From the NCBI GenBank assembly GCA_016184145.1, contig JACPDF010000026.1:1-41544 (forward strand): a stretch of DNA of 41,544 bases, read 5' to 3'. Of this stretch, positions 7,988 through 15,909 are shown piece after piece. The position numbers and the translations under genes were made by a program. Position 1 is the stretch's first letter. The number at the start of each line of letters is the position of its first letter. The DNA comes from Candidatus Woesearchaeota archaeon. GTDB lineage: Archaea > Nanobdellota > Nanobdellia > Woesearchaeales > GW2011-AR4. The notes below the pieces were generated by a model. The model was not told the origin of the DNA. It did not search any database and was given only the letters and a program-made list of their open reading frames with translations.

Positions 7988-8830
7988 ATGCAAATAGCAC
8001 TAATATCCTCAACAAAAGATCCCGCATCTGTTAACATTAAAGAAATTAACATTAAAGAAACCCTTCTCAATGATTTTAAATTTGTTAAATTAGAAAATAA
8101 ATTTAACAATAATGATGTCTATGGGTATTTGATTGGGAACAAAGATGTAAAATTATATACTATTAATTCTGAGCTGATATTTGCTGATGATTTGGACAAA
8201 AAAATTGATGCTGATGTGCTTATTTTTCTGTCAAAACATAAGGCAGCAGATGGAAGGGCTTCTTTGACATGCCATCCTATTGGGAATTTTGGGGCTAGTG
8301 AGAAAGGCGGGAAAGAAAAAACCCTATGTACTTGTCCAAGTTCTTTGCTGAAGGAAATACTAATTGAACTGAGCAAAAATGTTGAGAATACTGAGTATGA
8401 AGCCACATTGGAATCAACACATCACGGACCTTCCATGGGCAAGCCATTGTTATTTTTTGAACTCGGAAGTACTGAAAAGCATTGGAATGATAAGAATGGG
8501 GCTAAAATTTATGTAAAAACCTTGATGAATGTTTTGCATCAGGAAAATAAATCATATGAAAGCGTTTTTGTTATTGGCGGCCCACATTACAACCATGTTG
8601 CCAACAAGGCAATGCTGAATACAGGCTATGCAGTTGGCCATATATGCCCAAAGCATAATTTAGAAAATCTTGATGAGGAAATGCTGAGGCAGGCAATGGA
8701 AAAAATAATCCCGAAGCCGAAATTTGCCCTTTTGGACTGGAAAGGCCTGAGCAAGGAAAAGCAGAGGATTCTTAAAATGCTGGAGAAGAACAGTATCAAG
8801 TATGAAAGAAGCGACAGGTTTTTTGGATAA
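7988..8830 (+). CDS. dtdA: D-aminoacyl-tRNA deacylase, archaeal DtdA (DTD2/GEK1) type
   Basis: A 280-residue enzyme that hydrolyses D-amino acids from mischarged tRNA in the cytoplasm, a proofreading step after aminoacylation. It matches the archaeal/plant DTD2 family: SKHKAADGRASLTCHPIGN (82-100), the metal-site motif ESTHHGPSMGKP (142-153) and IGGPHYNHVANK. Length is normal for the family. The ATG at 7988 is preceded by TTTTTATATTT centred about 26 bp upstream, so it is probably leaderless. It is divergently transcribed from a small AbrB-like gene, with 12-bp iterons between them. Assignment is strong. Confidence 0.9.
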   Translation: MQIALISSTKDPASVNIKEINIKETLLNDFKFVKLENKFNNNDVYGYLIGNKDVKLYTINSELIFADDLDKKIDADVLIFLSKHKAADGRASLTCHPIGNFGASEKGGKEKTLCTCPSSLLKEILIELSKNVENTEYEATLESTHHGPSMGKPLLFFELGSTEKHWNDKNGAKIYVKTLMNVLHQENKSYESVFVIGGPHYNHVANKAMLNTGYAVGHICPKHNLENLDEEMLRQAMEKIIPKPKFALLDWKGLSKEKQRILKMLEKNSIKYERSDRFFG

Positions 8831-8865
8831 TAGTGTAAAGTTAAATTAAGGGTATTATTTTTAAA

Positions 8866-9055
8866 TTTTCAATCCGCCTTCGGCGATTATGGGGTAATTA
8901 GTTTACGTATCTTCTATTTTTAATCTGTTCGCCTTCGGCTCACAATATCTAGTGCTCGGCGTTCGCTTGCAAACATTGCGCTCACGCCTCGCATATCCAT
9001 TGCATCGACTTTTGGCACTTAAGTTGAAATTGTCTGCTAATAGCAAAATTTATAA
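8866..9055. repeat. Dispersed palindromic element, copy A
   Basis: It begins TTTTCAATCCGCCTTCGGC, with a C(UUCG)G-type hairpin, and has a second GCCTTCGGC at about 8931. It ends in a module TATCCATTGCATCGACTTTTGG...CTTAAGTTGAAATTGTC that recurs, diverged, in copy B (12920-13048). The right end runs into the TATA box (TTTATAAAT, 9047-9055) of the next gene. No coding potential is seen. It is probably a non-autonomous, MITE-like or REP-like element. Confidence 0.65.
9047..9055 (+). promoter_or_regulatory. TATA box of the surface-protein gene
   Basis: TTTATAAAT centred near 9051 predicts transcription starting around 9077-9080. This selects the ATG at 9080 rather than the ATG at 9056, which lies inside the promoter. 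Confidence 0.5.
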
Positions 9056-9079
9056 ATGAGTTATCACGCAGAAGTTGTC

Positions 9080-10582
9080 ATGAAAAATATAAAGAGGTTT
9101 TTGCTTTTGCAGTCTTTGCTTCTATTCGTTATTCCATATGCCTTTGCCGAGATAAGCATAACTTTGCCTGCTAAGGAAACCTATAATCTGGGAGAAAAAA
9201 TAATGCCAACTATATCGATTAAAGAGGAGCAAAACCATGACGGCTTCTTTAAGCTGCATTTAGTTTGCGATAACTATAATCTGCAGTATTATACAATACC
9301 TATCAAATTGGAGGCAAACATAAGGACTCAGGTGCAGGTCCCGGAACTGCCATTATCCGGCCCGATGATAGGCTCGTGCAGCATTAAGGCAGGCTTGGAC
9401 AAGAATGACGGAACAAATTTTGATGCTGCATCTTCGGCTGGCTTTCTGGTAAGCAATCTAATAAATATAATCACGGAAGAAAACTTGCATTCTGACCCCG
9501 GCAAGGATATTCTAATTCTTGGGGATGTGAGAAAAGCCAGCGGGGAATTGCTGTCAGAAGGGGAACTTTCCATAAATTTCAGGGATGAAAATGAGGGAGG
9601 AAACATAACAGCAGGAAAACTGGAGCATATGCTGCATATAGATGCCAATACTGAAGCAGGAGAATATGCAATAAATATTGCTATAAGAGACAAAGAAGGC
9701 AACCTTGGAGACAAAATAGTGAAGATCGAAATACCCCAGATACCGACAAGCATCCAGAATGAGATTGAGAATGATGTGCTTGCGCCAGGCGATACTTTAA
9801 AGGCAAAGATTGCCCTTTATGACCACACAAATAAGCTGATAAATGTCAGCAACATAAATGTAAAGGTCTTTGATCCTGATGAGAGCCCTATTGCTGAAAA
9901 AGAAGTTCAAAGTTCAGGTCAATTTGAGCTTGGAATTGAAAAACACCAGGCGCCAGGAGTTTACTTCTTATTTAGCTCGTATGAGAATGTAGATCAGCAG
10001 AGCACTTTTACAGTGGTTATGGTAAAGAAAATTGCAATGAAGCAGGAAAACAACATCGTGCATATCGAGAATACAGGCAATGTAAATTATGATGACGAGA
10101 CAACCATAATACTTGAAGGCAATGATAAAAAATACCTGATAAACAAAAAATTGGATCTTAAGCCCGGGGAAAGTATTGAAATAGACCTTTCAAAGGAAGT
10201 GCCTGGAGGTACCTATGATGTAATACTGCCAGAAGAAGCTGTTGAGCAAGAAGAGCCTGCTGGAGAAAATATCATAGCCAATGAAACCAGCCAGGAATCA
10301 TTTGAGGCTGCAAATGTGATAAAAGATGTTCTGATTGAGGACAAGAGGAATGCCATAAAGAAGATTGCTGATGGTTTAAGGGCTGTTACAGGCGCTGTCG
10401 TAAGCACCGCTAGTTATATTGTCTCAAAGCCCAAGCTGGCTTCCATAATCCTTGTCACAATAATCCTTGGCATCATAACCTATTACAGCAGGGATTATAT
10501 AACACAAAGAATAAAAGGGAATAAGCCAGGAGGAGAAACATCAAAGCTGTTCAAGGACTTTAATTTCAAGGAGAAACAATAA
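9080..10582 (+). CDS. Membrane-anchored surface protein with beta-sandwich domains
   Basis: A 500-residue exported protein. It starts MKNIKRFLLLQSLLLFVIPYAFA, a clear signal peptide, followed by several beta-strand-rich segments resembling Ig-like or CARDB adhesion domains (for example ENTGNVNYDDETTIILEG and LDLKPGESIEIDL). Near the C-terminus comes an amphipathic stretch, then one transmembrane helix (LASIILVTIILGIITYY) and a short basic cytoplasmic tail. The predicted topology is outside-facing and C-terminally anchored. The ATG at 9080 fits the signal peptide and the TATA box at 9047. A second gene follows 10 nt later, so the two are likely co-transcribed. Function is unknown; a role in envelope structure or cell contact is inferred from architecture only. 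Confidence 0.75.
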   Translation: MKNIKRFLLLQSLLLFVIPYAFAEISITLPAKETYNLGEKIMPTISIKEEQNHDGFFKLHLVCDNYNLQYYTIPIKLEANIRTQVQVPELPLSGPMIGSCSIKAGLDKNDGTNFDAASSAGFLVSNLINIITEENLHSDPGKDILILGDVRKASGELLSEGELSINFRDENEGGNITAGKLEHMLHIDANTEAGEYAINIAIRDKEGNLGDKIVKIEIPQIPTSIQNEIENDVLAPGDTLKAKIALYDHTNKLINVSNINVKVFDPDESPIAEKEVQSSGQFELGIEKHQAPGVYFLFSSYENVDQQSTFTVVMVKKIAMKQENNIVHIENTGNVNYDDETTIILEGNDKKYLINKKLDLKPGESIEIDLSKEVPGGTYDVILPEEAVEQEEPAGENIIANETSQESFEAANVIKDVLIEDKRNAIKKIADGLRAVTGAVVSTASYIVSKPKLASIILVTIILGIITYYSRDYITQRIKGNKPGGETSKLFKDFNFKEKQ

Positions 10583-10592
10583 AGCTGTTACA

Positions 10593-10982
10593 ATGAAAAT
10601 AGTAAGCCTGGAAGTCAAAAAAATAGGCATAGGCAAATTCTTTCCAAAGGAAAACGCTGTAGAGCTGCGCATTTTGTTTAATGATGGCGCGGATAGGGAA
10701 ATCCTGAAAAATACAGGAATAGATGATCCGCAAGGCGCTGCAGAGCATATACTCTCAAGCTTAAGAAAGCTGGAGAAGAAATTGAATAAAAATGAAAAGG
10801 AAGGTTCCATAATAGACAATTTTGTCAACATAGTGGTTAAGGACGAAGAAGCGCTAATAGAAGAGATTTCAAAGTTTGTGTATAGAGTTGGGCTGGAGAT
10901 TGAAAAAATAAACAGCAAAAAAGATGCAGAAGGTTACCTTGATATGATAAGAAGCCTAAAAAGCCTGAAGCTTGAGCTCTAA
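10593..10982 (+). CDS. Small soluble protein of unknown function
   Basis: A 129-residue protein: an N-terminal beta-rich part (KIVSLEVKKIGIGKFFPKEN) followed by helices rich in Lys and Glu. No signal peptide or metal motif. It begins 10 nt after the surface-protein gene, suggesting one operon. Its stop codon overlaps that of the convergent zinc-ribbon gene by 4 nt. I do not recognise the family. Confidence 0.65.
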   Translation: MKIVSLEVKKIGIGKFFPKENAVELRILFNDGADREILKNTGIDDPQGAAEHILSSLRKLEKKLNKNEKEGSIIDNFVNIVVKDEEALIEEISKFVYRVGLEIEKINSKKDAEGYLDMIRSLKSLKLEL

Positions 10983-11119
10983 ATTTCTGTCTCGTTTAGC
11001 CAGTCCTGTGCCGTCTTATACGGCTCTATTGTGTCCTCTGCAGCGCAATAAGGGCATCTGTTAGGCACTTTTTCTTTCTCAAACTCGTAATTGCACTTTC
11101 CGCATTGCAGCTTTGTCAT
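10979..11119 (-). CDS. 46-residue zinc-ribbon miniprotein
   Basis: It starts MTKLQCGKCNYEFE and continues NRCPYCAAEDTIEPY. The two CxxC knuckles about 13 residues apart (C6/C9, C22/C25) define a rubredoxin-like or zinc-ribbon fold. The C-terminal tail ends KTAQDWLNETEI. It lies 47 nt downstream of the eL15 gene on the same strand but has its own TATA-like AAATTTAAATATA near 11147, about 27 bp before the ATG, so a leaderless transcript is likely. The function of such solitary zinc ribbons is generally unknown; nucleic-acid or ribosome binding is possible. Confidence 0.7.
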   Translation of the reverse strand: MTKLQCGKCNYEFEKEKVPNRCPYCAAEDTIEPYKTAQDWLNETEI

Positions 11120-11166
11120 AAGGCATCCTTAGCAAGATGTATATTTAAATTTTGTGCTAATAAAAC

Positions 11167-11751
11167 TTAAATATCCTTTCTGCGCCTAATATTGGCTGTC
11201 CTACTTGGCCTTGCCTTTTCTGCGCCTTTGCCTTTGTTTCTCAGGCCGCGGGATTTTCTCGCTGATGAAGTTAAGCCCCTAAAAACTCTTCTTGTGTGCT
11301 GCGGCATCGCAATCCAATTTAAGTTTTTGTCTGCAAGAATCTGAGGATGAGCCTTGTCCACCAAGATTACTTCATACCAGAAATGAGTCCCGTCTTCTGC
11401 AACATAATAGCTATTCAAAACCTCGCAATTAGGATATTTTTTCACTGCCCTCTCTTCCGCAACCTGCTGGTAGTTCTTGTCAACGTTTTTTCTCCTGCCA
11501 AAGTGCTTGCTTCTTCTTCCCTTTCTTATTTTTTCCCTTTGCCTTCCGCCTCTGGGAACTCTTTGCCTTACAAGAATAATCCCCTGCTTTGCTTTATACC
11601 CCAAAGAACGAGCCCTGTCCAGCCTTGTAGGCCTTTCAATCCTGACAGTAGAGTCTTGCCTTCTCCACTCAATAAGTCTTTGCCTTAGAATATTTTTTAG
11701 CTCGTCATTCGGCTGCTTCCAAAGCTGCCTTATATGCTGGTACATTCCCAT
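11167..11751 (-). CDS. rpl15e: Ribosomal protein eL15
   Basis: A 194-residue large-subunit protein specific to archaea and eukaryotes. Typical start MGMYQHIRQLWKQP, followed by the basic segments RLDRARSLGYKAKQGIILVRQRVPRGGRQR and GRRSKHFGRR, and the closing HTRRVFRGLTSSARKSRGL motif. The frame is open further upstream, but the family starts at MGMY and a Shine-Dalgarno site (GGAGG) lies just before the ATG at 11751, so that start is chosen. A TATA-like TATAAATAAA near 11837 implies a leader of about 55 nt. Length and sequence are normal. Confidence 0.93.
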   Translation of the reverse strand: MGMYQHIRQLWKQPNDELKNILRQRLIEWRRQDSTVRIERPTRLDRARSLGYKAKQGIILVRQRVPRGGRQREKIRKGRRSKHFGRRKNVDKNYQQVAEERAVKKYPNCEVLNSYYVAEDGTHFWYEVILVDKAHPQILADKNLNWIAMPQHTRRVFRGLTSSARKSRGLRNKGKGAEKARPSRTANIRRRKDI

Positions 11752-11920
11752 CTTAGCCTCCATTAATTTCATTTGAAAGAGTTCAGGTAAGCTACTACCC
11801 ACATCCTCTTAAAACAAAGTATAAACTGTTTATTTATAAAAGTTGTTGTTTATGCCCAGAGGTGAAAAAACAAAACCAAAAGAGTAAATTATATATATCT
11901 GATTATGGTAAAAAATCAAA

Positions 11921-12886
11921 ATGGTAGTAGATAGCCAGAATATGCTTGGGGTAATAAAGGATTTTTCTAAGCAATGCAGGGAAGCTTTAGCCCTGCCGAA
12001 GGGCCTTTCTGTTCAAGGAGAGGTAAAGAATATTGTAGTTGCGGGAATGGGGGGAAGCGCGGTTGGCGGCGACTTGCTGAGGAGCTACATGCGTGATTCC
12101 AAAATACCGGTTTATGTAAGCAGGGACTATAAAGTGCCAAATTTTGTTGACAGCAGCAGCCTGGTTTTTGCTGTTTCATATTCAGGAAACACAGAAGAAA
12201 CCTTGTCTTCTTATTATGATGCCTATGAAAAGAGGGCAAAGATAATTGGCATAACCTCCGGAGGCAAATTGGCAGATGAATGCGACAAAGTAGTTAAGGT
12301 GCCTTCCGGCTTGCAGCCAAGAGCAGCCTTAGGCTATTTATTCTTTCCAATGCTCGGAATATTGCACAATACCGGAATTGCAAAAGTAAGGAATGATGAT
12401 TTAAACGAGATGCTTGAGACTCTAAAAAATACAAAGAAGTTTGACGAGCTTGGAGAGGCTCTGTCAAAAAAATTAAGGGGCAAAATACCAATAATTTACG
12501 CCTCTGAGGCTTTAGGAGCAATAGCCTTCAGATGGAAGACGCAGATAAACGAGAACGCAAAATTGCCGGCTTTCTATAATGTTTTCTCTGAGATGAACCA
12601 TAATGAAATAGCGGGCTACCAGGGGATGGACGGCAAATTTGCCGCTGTTTTGCTCAGGGACAAGAACGACAGGCAGAACATAAAAAGGCGCATGGACATA
12701 TGCAAGGAAATAATGGAAGAAAGAATGACAGTTGAAGAAGTGCATACTCAAGGCAGCGGCTTGCTTGCAAGGATGTTCTCCACAGTATATTTAGGCGACT
12801 TTGTCTCTTACTACCTGGCATTATGGAACAGGGTAGATCCAACTCCAGTGCATATTATCGAGAATATGAAGAGGAAGCTGGGATAA
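11921..12886 (+). CDS. Bifunctional phosphoglucose/phosphomannose isomerase
   Basis: A 321-residue SIS-fold cytoplasmic enzyme interconverting glucose-6-P or mannose-6-P with fructose-6-P. Motifs of the archaeal PGI/PMI family: VVAGMGGSAVGGDLL (sugar-phosphate loop), AVSYSGNTEETL (phosphate-binding Ser/Thr), the catalytic-Glu region FSEMNHNEI, and the C-terminal HTQG and DPTPVHIIENMK. Length is normal. A TATA-like TTATATATATC centred near 11891 fits transcription start just before the ATG. It can feed fructose-6-P into mannose-1-P and GDP-mannose and so supply the glycan genes at 29-36 kb; this link is an inference. Confidence 0.93.
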   Translation: MVVDSQNMLGVIKDFSKQCREALALPKGLSVQGEVKNIVVAGMGGSAVGGDLLRSYMRDSKIPVYVSRDYKVPNFVDSSSLVFAVSYSGNTEETLSSYYDAYEKRAKIIGITSGGKLADECDKVVKVPSGLQPRAALGYLFFPMLGILHNTGIAKVRNDDLNEMLETLKNTKKFDELGEALSKKLRGKIPIIYASEALGAIAFRWKTQINENAKLPAFYNVFSEMNHNEIAGYQGMDGKFAAVLLRDKNDRQNIKRRMDICKEIMEERMTVEEVHTQGSGLLARMFSTVYLGDFVSYYLALWNRVDPTPVHIIENMKRKLG

Positions 12887-12919
12887 GGTAAAATCAAGTT
12901 AAGTGTGCTATAATTACTA

Positions 12920-13048
12920 TTTTTCAATACGCCTTCGGCAAATTCTAGTGCGAAGCCTCGCTGTCTTGCCACATCGCTCGGCTTCGTATATCCATTGCAT
13001 TGACTCTTGACGCTTAAATTGAAATTGTCCTTGGATAGCAAAATTTAA
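12920..13048. repeat. Dispersed palindromic element, copy B
   Basis: It opens TTTTTCAATACGCCTTCGGC (UUCG hairpin), contains a GCGAAGCC...GGCTTCG inverted repeat, and ends TATCCATTGCATTGACTCTTGACGCTTAA followed by ATTGAAATTGTCC...AGCAAAATTTA. The last ~60 bp match copy A with scattered substitutions and abut the start region of rad50, as copy A abuts the surface-protein gene. Confidence 0.65.
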
Positions 13049-13083
13049 AATAAATAGGATTTATTCTTATTATTTGGGGGCAA

Positions 13084-15147
13084 ATGCTGCTTAAATCAAT
13101 TAAACTAAACAATATCAGGAGCTATCTTAATCAAAGTATAGATTTTCCTATAGGAAGTTTGCTTCTTTCCGGGGATATTGGCTCTGGAAAAAGCACTATT
13201 TTACTGGCTGTCGAATTTGCCTTGTTTGGCTCCAAGCCAAGTGAATTACCGGCTTCTTCTTTGCTGAGGCATGGCAAGAATGAGGGCTTTGTCGAGCTAA
13301 AATTTGACATGGAAGGCAAAGAGATTGTGATAAAAAGAACGCTGAAAAAAGGAAAAGATGCTATAAAGCAGGAAACTGGGTATATAATAGCTAATGACGC
13401 AAAAAAAGAGCTAAGCCCTGTTGAGATGAAAGCAGAGGTTTTTGACTTATTGGGCTATCCAAGGGATTTGGTTTCTAAGGGCAAGGATTTGATTTATAGG
13501 TATACAGTGTACACACCGCAGGAAGAGATGAAGCGCATTTTGATGGAAGACAAAGACACGAGGCTTAACACGCTGAGAAAAGTGTTTAACATTGACCGCT
13601 ATAAAAAGATAAAGGAAAATTCTGCTGTTTTCATAAGGGCCTTAAAGGAAAAAAGAAGGGAAGTGGAAGGATTTGTCTCTGACTTAGAGGAAAAGAAGAA
13701 GGAAAAAGACGGCATGGACAAGGAGGTTTCCGAGCTGGATGAAAAAATAAAAGAAATTATTCCCAAAGCGGAAAAGGCAAAAAAATCCGTAAAAGAAAAA
13801 AAAGAGAATATTTCCGCTTTTGAGAAAAAAATCAATGAGCTTAACAAATTAAAGAGCAATCTGGATGTCCTTGAAACAGAATTAAAGAATTTGGTCAATG
13901 AAAGGGCAAGGAACAATGATAATATCAGCAGGCTGGCCAAGCAGATTGAAGTTTTGGAAAAGGAATTGGGAAAGGAAATGATAAAGGAGGATAAGCCATT
14001 GAAGGAAAAGATGAATAATATTGAAAAAGAGATTAAAAATATCAACCAAGAAATTGACAGGGCAAAGAAAAAAATCAATGAGTTTCAGTTTAATAAAAAT
14101 AAATCCGAAGACATAATAAAAAAGATTTCTGCAATTGAAAAGTGCCCCTTATGCCTGCAGAATGTCAGCCATGAGCATAAAAGCTCCATAACAGAAAGGG
14201 AAAATAAGGGCATAGAAGAAGCCAATGAAACTATAAAGCTTTATTCTGAAAAAGAAAAAGAGCTTAAAGCCAAGCTGGAAACAATGGAAAAAGAAAAAGA
14301 GGAGCTAAGGAAGGCAGAAAACAAAATTGAGCTGGTGAAATTAAAAATAAAAAATCTTAATGAGAAAAAAGAAGAGGTTATGGTTATTGGGAAGAGTCAG
14401 GAGCAGATAAAAAAGAATATCGGGCAGGTAAATGTAAAAAAAGCCGAGGTTAATGAAAAGGTTAATGAGATGAAAGATGTTGAGGAGCAGTATAGGAAAG
14501 CAAAAATGGATTTGGATAAGGCTTTGGAGGAAGAAAAAAAACTTGACATAGAAAAAAACGGCTTTGAAAGGGAAAAAGAGTCGCTGAGCAGGATTAGCAA
14601 GGTTTTGGAAAAAGAAATTGACAAAAAAATTGAGTCAAAGGGAAGATTAAGCTATTTTGCTGATATGCAGAACTGGCTGGAAGGCTATTTTGTCAATTTG
14701 ATGGGCACGATGGAAAAGCATGTTATGCTCCAAGTGCATCGTGAATTTGATGAATTGTTCAAGGAATGGTTCAACATTTTGATAGAAGACGAGGCAATCT
14801 CTGTAAGGCTGGATGACGAGTTTACCCCAATAGTTGAGCAGAACGGCTATGAAACAAGCATAGAAAGCCTGAGCGGAGGGGAAAAGACTTCTGTTGCTTT
14901 GTCTTACAGATTAGCCTTGAACAAGGTAATAAATGATGTTGTTTCGGGAATAAAGACTAAAGATATCTTGATGCTGGACGAGCCTACTGACGGCTTTAGC
15001 TCGGAGCAATTGGACAAGGTAAGGGATGTCTTAAACCAGTTAAATATGAAGCAAATTATCATTGTAAGCCATGAATCAAAGATAGAGAGCTTTGTGGACA
15101 AGGTTATAAGGGTGGATAAGCAGGAGCATGTGAGCTCAGTGGCTTAA
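13084..15147 (+). CDS. rad50: Rad50-like SMC-family DNA repair ATPase, short form
   Basis: A 687-residue ABC/SMC ATPase of double-strand-break repair; Rad50 works with Mre11 to tether and process DNA ends. Walker A GDIGSGKST (30-38), a Q-loop YTPQEE region, a long charged coiled coil (about 180-550) interrupted by the zinc hook CPLC (C354, C357), signature LSGGE (596-600), Walker B ILMLDEPTDG (about 628-637) and the H-loop SHE follow in order. The coiled coils are shorter than usual (most archaeal Rad50 are about 850-900 residues). No mre11 adjoins it. Start: ATG at 13084 after a G-rich GGGGG. Palindromic element B lies just upstream. An SbcC-like relative is the main alternative. Confidence 0.9.
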   Translation: MLLKSIKLNNIRSYLNQSIDFPIGSLLLSGDIGSGKSTILLAVEFALFGSKPSELPASSLLRHGKNEGFVELKFDMEGKEIVIKRTLKKGKDAIKQETGYIIANDAKKELSPVEMKAEVFDLLGYPRDLVSKGKDLIYRYTVYTPQEEMKRILMEDKDTRLNTLRKVFNIDRYKKIKENSAVFIRALKEKRREVEGFVSDLEEKKKEKDGMDKEVSELDEKIKEIIPKAEKAKKSVKEKKENISAFEKKINELNKLKSNLDVLETELKNLVNERARNNDNISRLAKQIEVLEKELGKEMIKEDKPLKEKMNNIEKEIKNINQEIDRAKKKINEFQFNKNKSEDIIKKISAIEKCPLCLQNVSHEHKSSITERENKGIEEANETIKLYSEKEKELKAKLETMEKEKEELRKAENKIELVKLKIKNLNEKKEEVMVIGKSQEQIKKNIGQVNVKKAEVNEKVNEMKDVEEQYRKAKMDLDKALEEEKKLDIEKNGFEREKESLSRISKVLEKEIDKKIESKGRLSYFADMQNWLEGYFVNLMGTMEKHVMLQVHREFDELFKEWFNILIEDEAISVRLDDEFTPIVEQNGYETSIESLSGGEKTSVALSYRLALNKVINDVVSGIKTKDILMLDEPTDGFSSEQLDKVRDVLNQLNMKQIIIVSHESKIESFVDKVIRVDKQEHVSSVA

Positions 15148-15242
15148 AAGCGATAATTAGTTTATACAAATTTTTTCTTTGCTCTGGATTAAATATTTGC
15201 CTGACCAAAAGATTTAAAAACCCCATATTCTTTTATCGACGT

Positions 15243-15380
15243 ATGGCGTTTGGGGGTAGGAGCCTGGAAAGCATTAAGCATGAAGACAGGGTTAAAGTGT
15301 GCCCTGACTGCGGGAGCAGGGAGATAGATTACGATAAAGGCGAGACTTTCTGCAAGAAATGCGGGTTAGTTCTGGATTAA
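15243..15380 (+). CDS. 45-residue TFIIB-type zinc-ribbon miniprotein
   Basis: It starts MAFGGRSLESIKHEDRVK, then CPDCGS and FCKKCGLVLD: a complete zinc ribbon with the exact pattern of the TFB/TFIIB N-terminus (CPxCGS...CxxCGLVL), but no cyclin-fold core follows. A TTTAAAAA box near 15214 lies about 27 bp before the ATG, consistent with a leaderless mRNA. It could modulate transcription initiation by mimicking the TFB ribbon that contacts RNA polymerase; this is an inference from the motif. Confidence 0.75.
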   Translation: MAFGGRSLESIKHEDRVKVCPDCGSREIDYDKGETFCKKCGLVLD

Positions 15381-15398
15381 TATTAAAAGCCAATAAAT

Positions 15399-15794
15399 TT
15401 ATGATAGGGGTATATCAAACATAGAAAAGTTATTTGCAGCAATTATATGACCAGGACGGCCTACCGGCTTTACTCTTGTTGAATAGAGTATTTTGAATAA
15501 AGCACTTACATAATATTCTATGGCTGGTGCACCTGGTGCCTGGACAATTACATGGCTGCTTGTAAGATCTGATTGGTATTGGAATTGATATTTCCCCCCT
15601 ATTGTGCCGGAAACATTGGCCCAAACAAAAAAAGAGTAGTTTTGTATATCCGGCAATAAGGGCAACGAGCTTTTTACTAGCCTATACAGGTCTACATAAG
15701 GTCTTGGCTTATCATTATACGAATTAATCTGACCAATAATGTTATCAATTTTATCCACTAAATTATCAACTGCCCTGTTTTCAGCCGCGCCCAT
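15399..15794 (-). CDS. Hypothetical protein
   Basis: A 131-residue protein, N-terminally helical and charged, then beta-rich with YQFQYQSDLTSSHVIVQAPG. No signal peptide or clear transmembrane segment. A TATA-like CTTATAAACTG centred near 15820 lies 26 bp before the ATG, so the start is well supported. It converges on the zinc-ribbon gene with an 18-nt gap. I do not recognise the family. Confidence 0.6.
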   Translation of the reverse strand: MGAAENRAVDNLVDKIDNIIGQINSYNDKPRPYVDLYRLVKSSLPLLPDIQNYSFFVWANVSGTIGGKYQFQYQSDLTSSHVIVQAPGAPAIEYYVSALFKILYSTRVKPVGRPGHIIAANNFSMFDIPLS

Positions 15795-15909
15795 GCGCTT
15801 TACTAATATGCATCAGTTTATAAGTTTTGTTGCCGCACCAACTTCATTGTAAGAATCCAAATAAGGTTTTTTGATAAAGTTTAAATAAGAATTCCTTTGT
15901 TTTCTTGAT

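Noticed and set aside
11752-11802. 17-residue N-terminal extension of eL15
   Set aside because: The family starts at MGMY and a GGAGG site precedes that ATG.
11849-11884. Eleven-codon ORF before the isomerase gene
   Set aside because: It overlaps the start of the TATA region and is too short to support.
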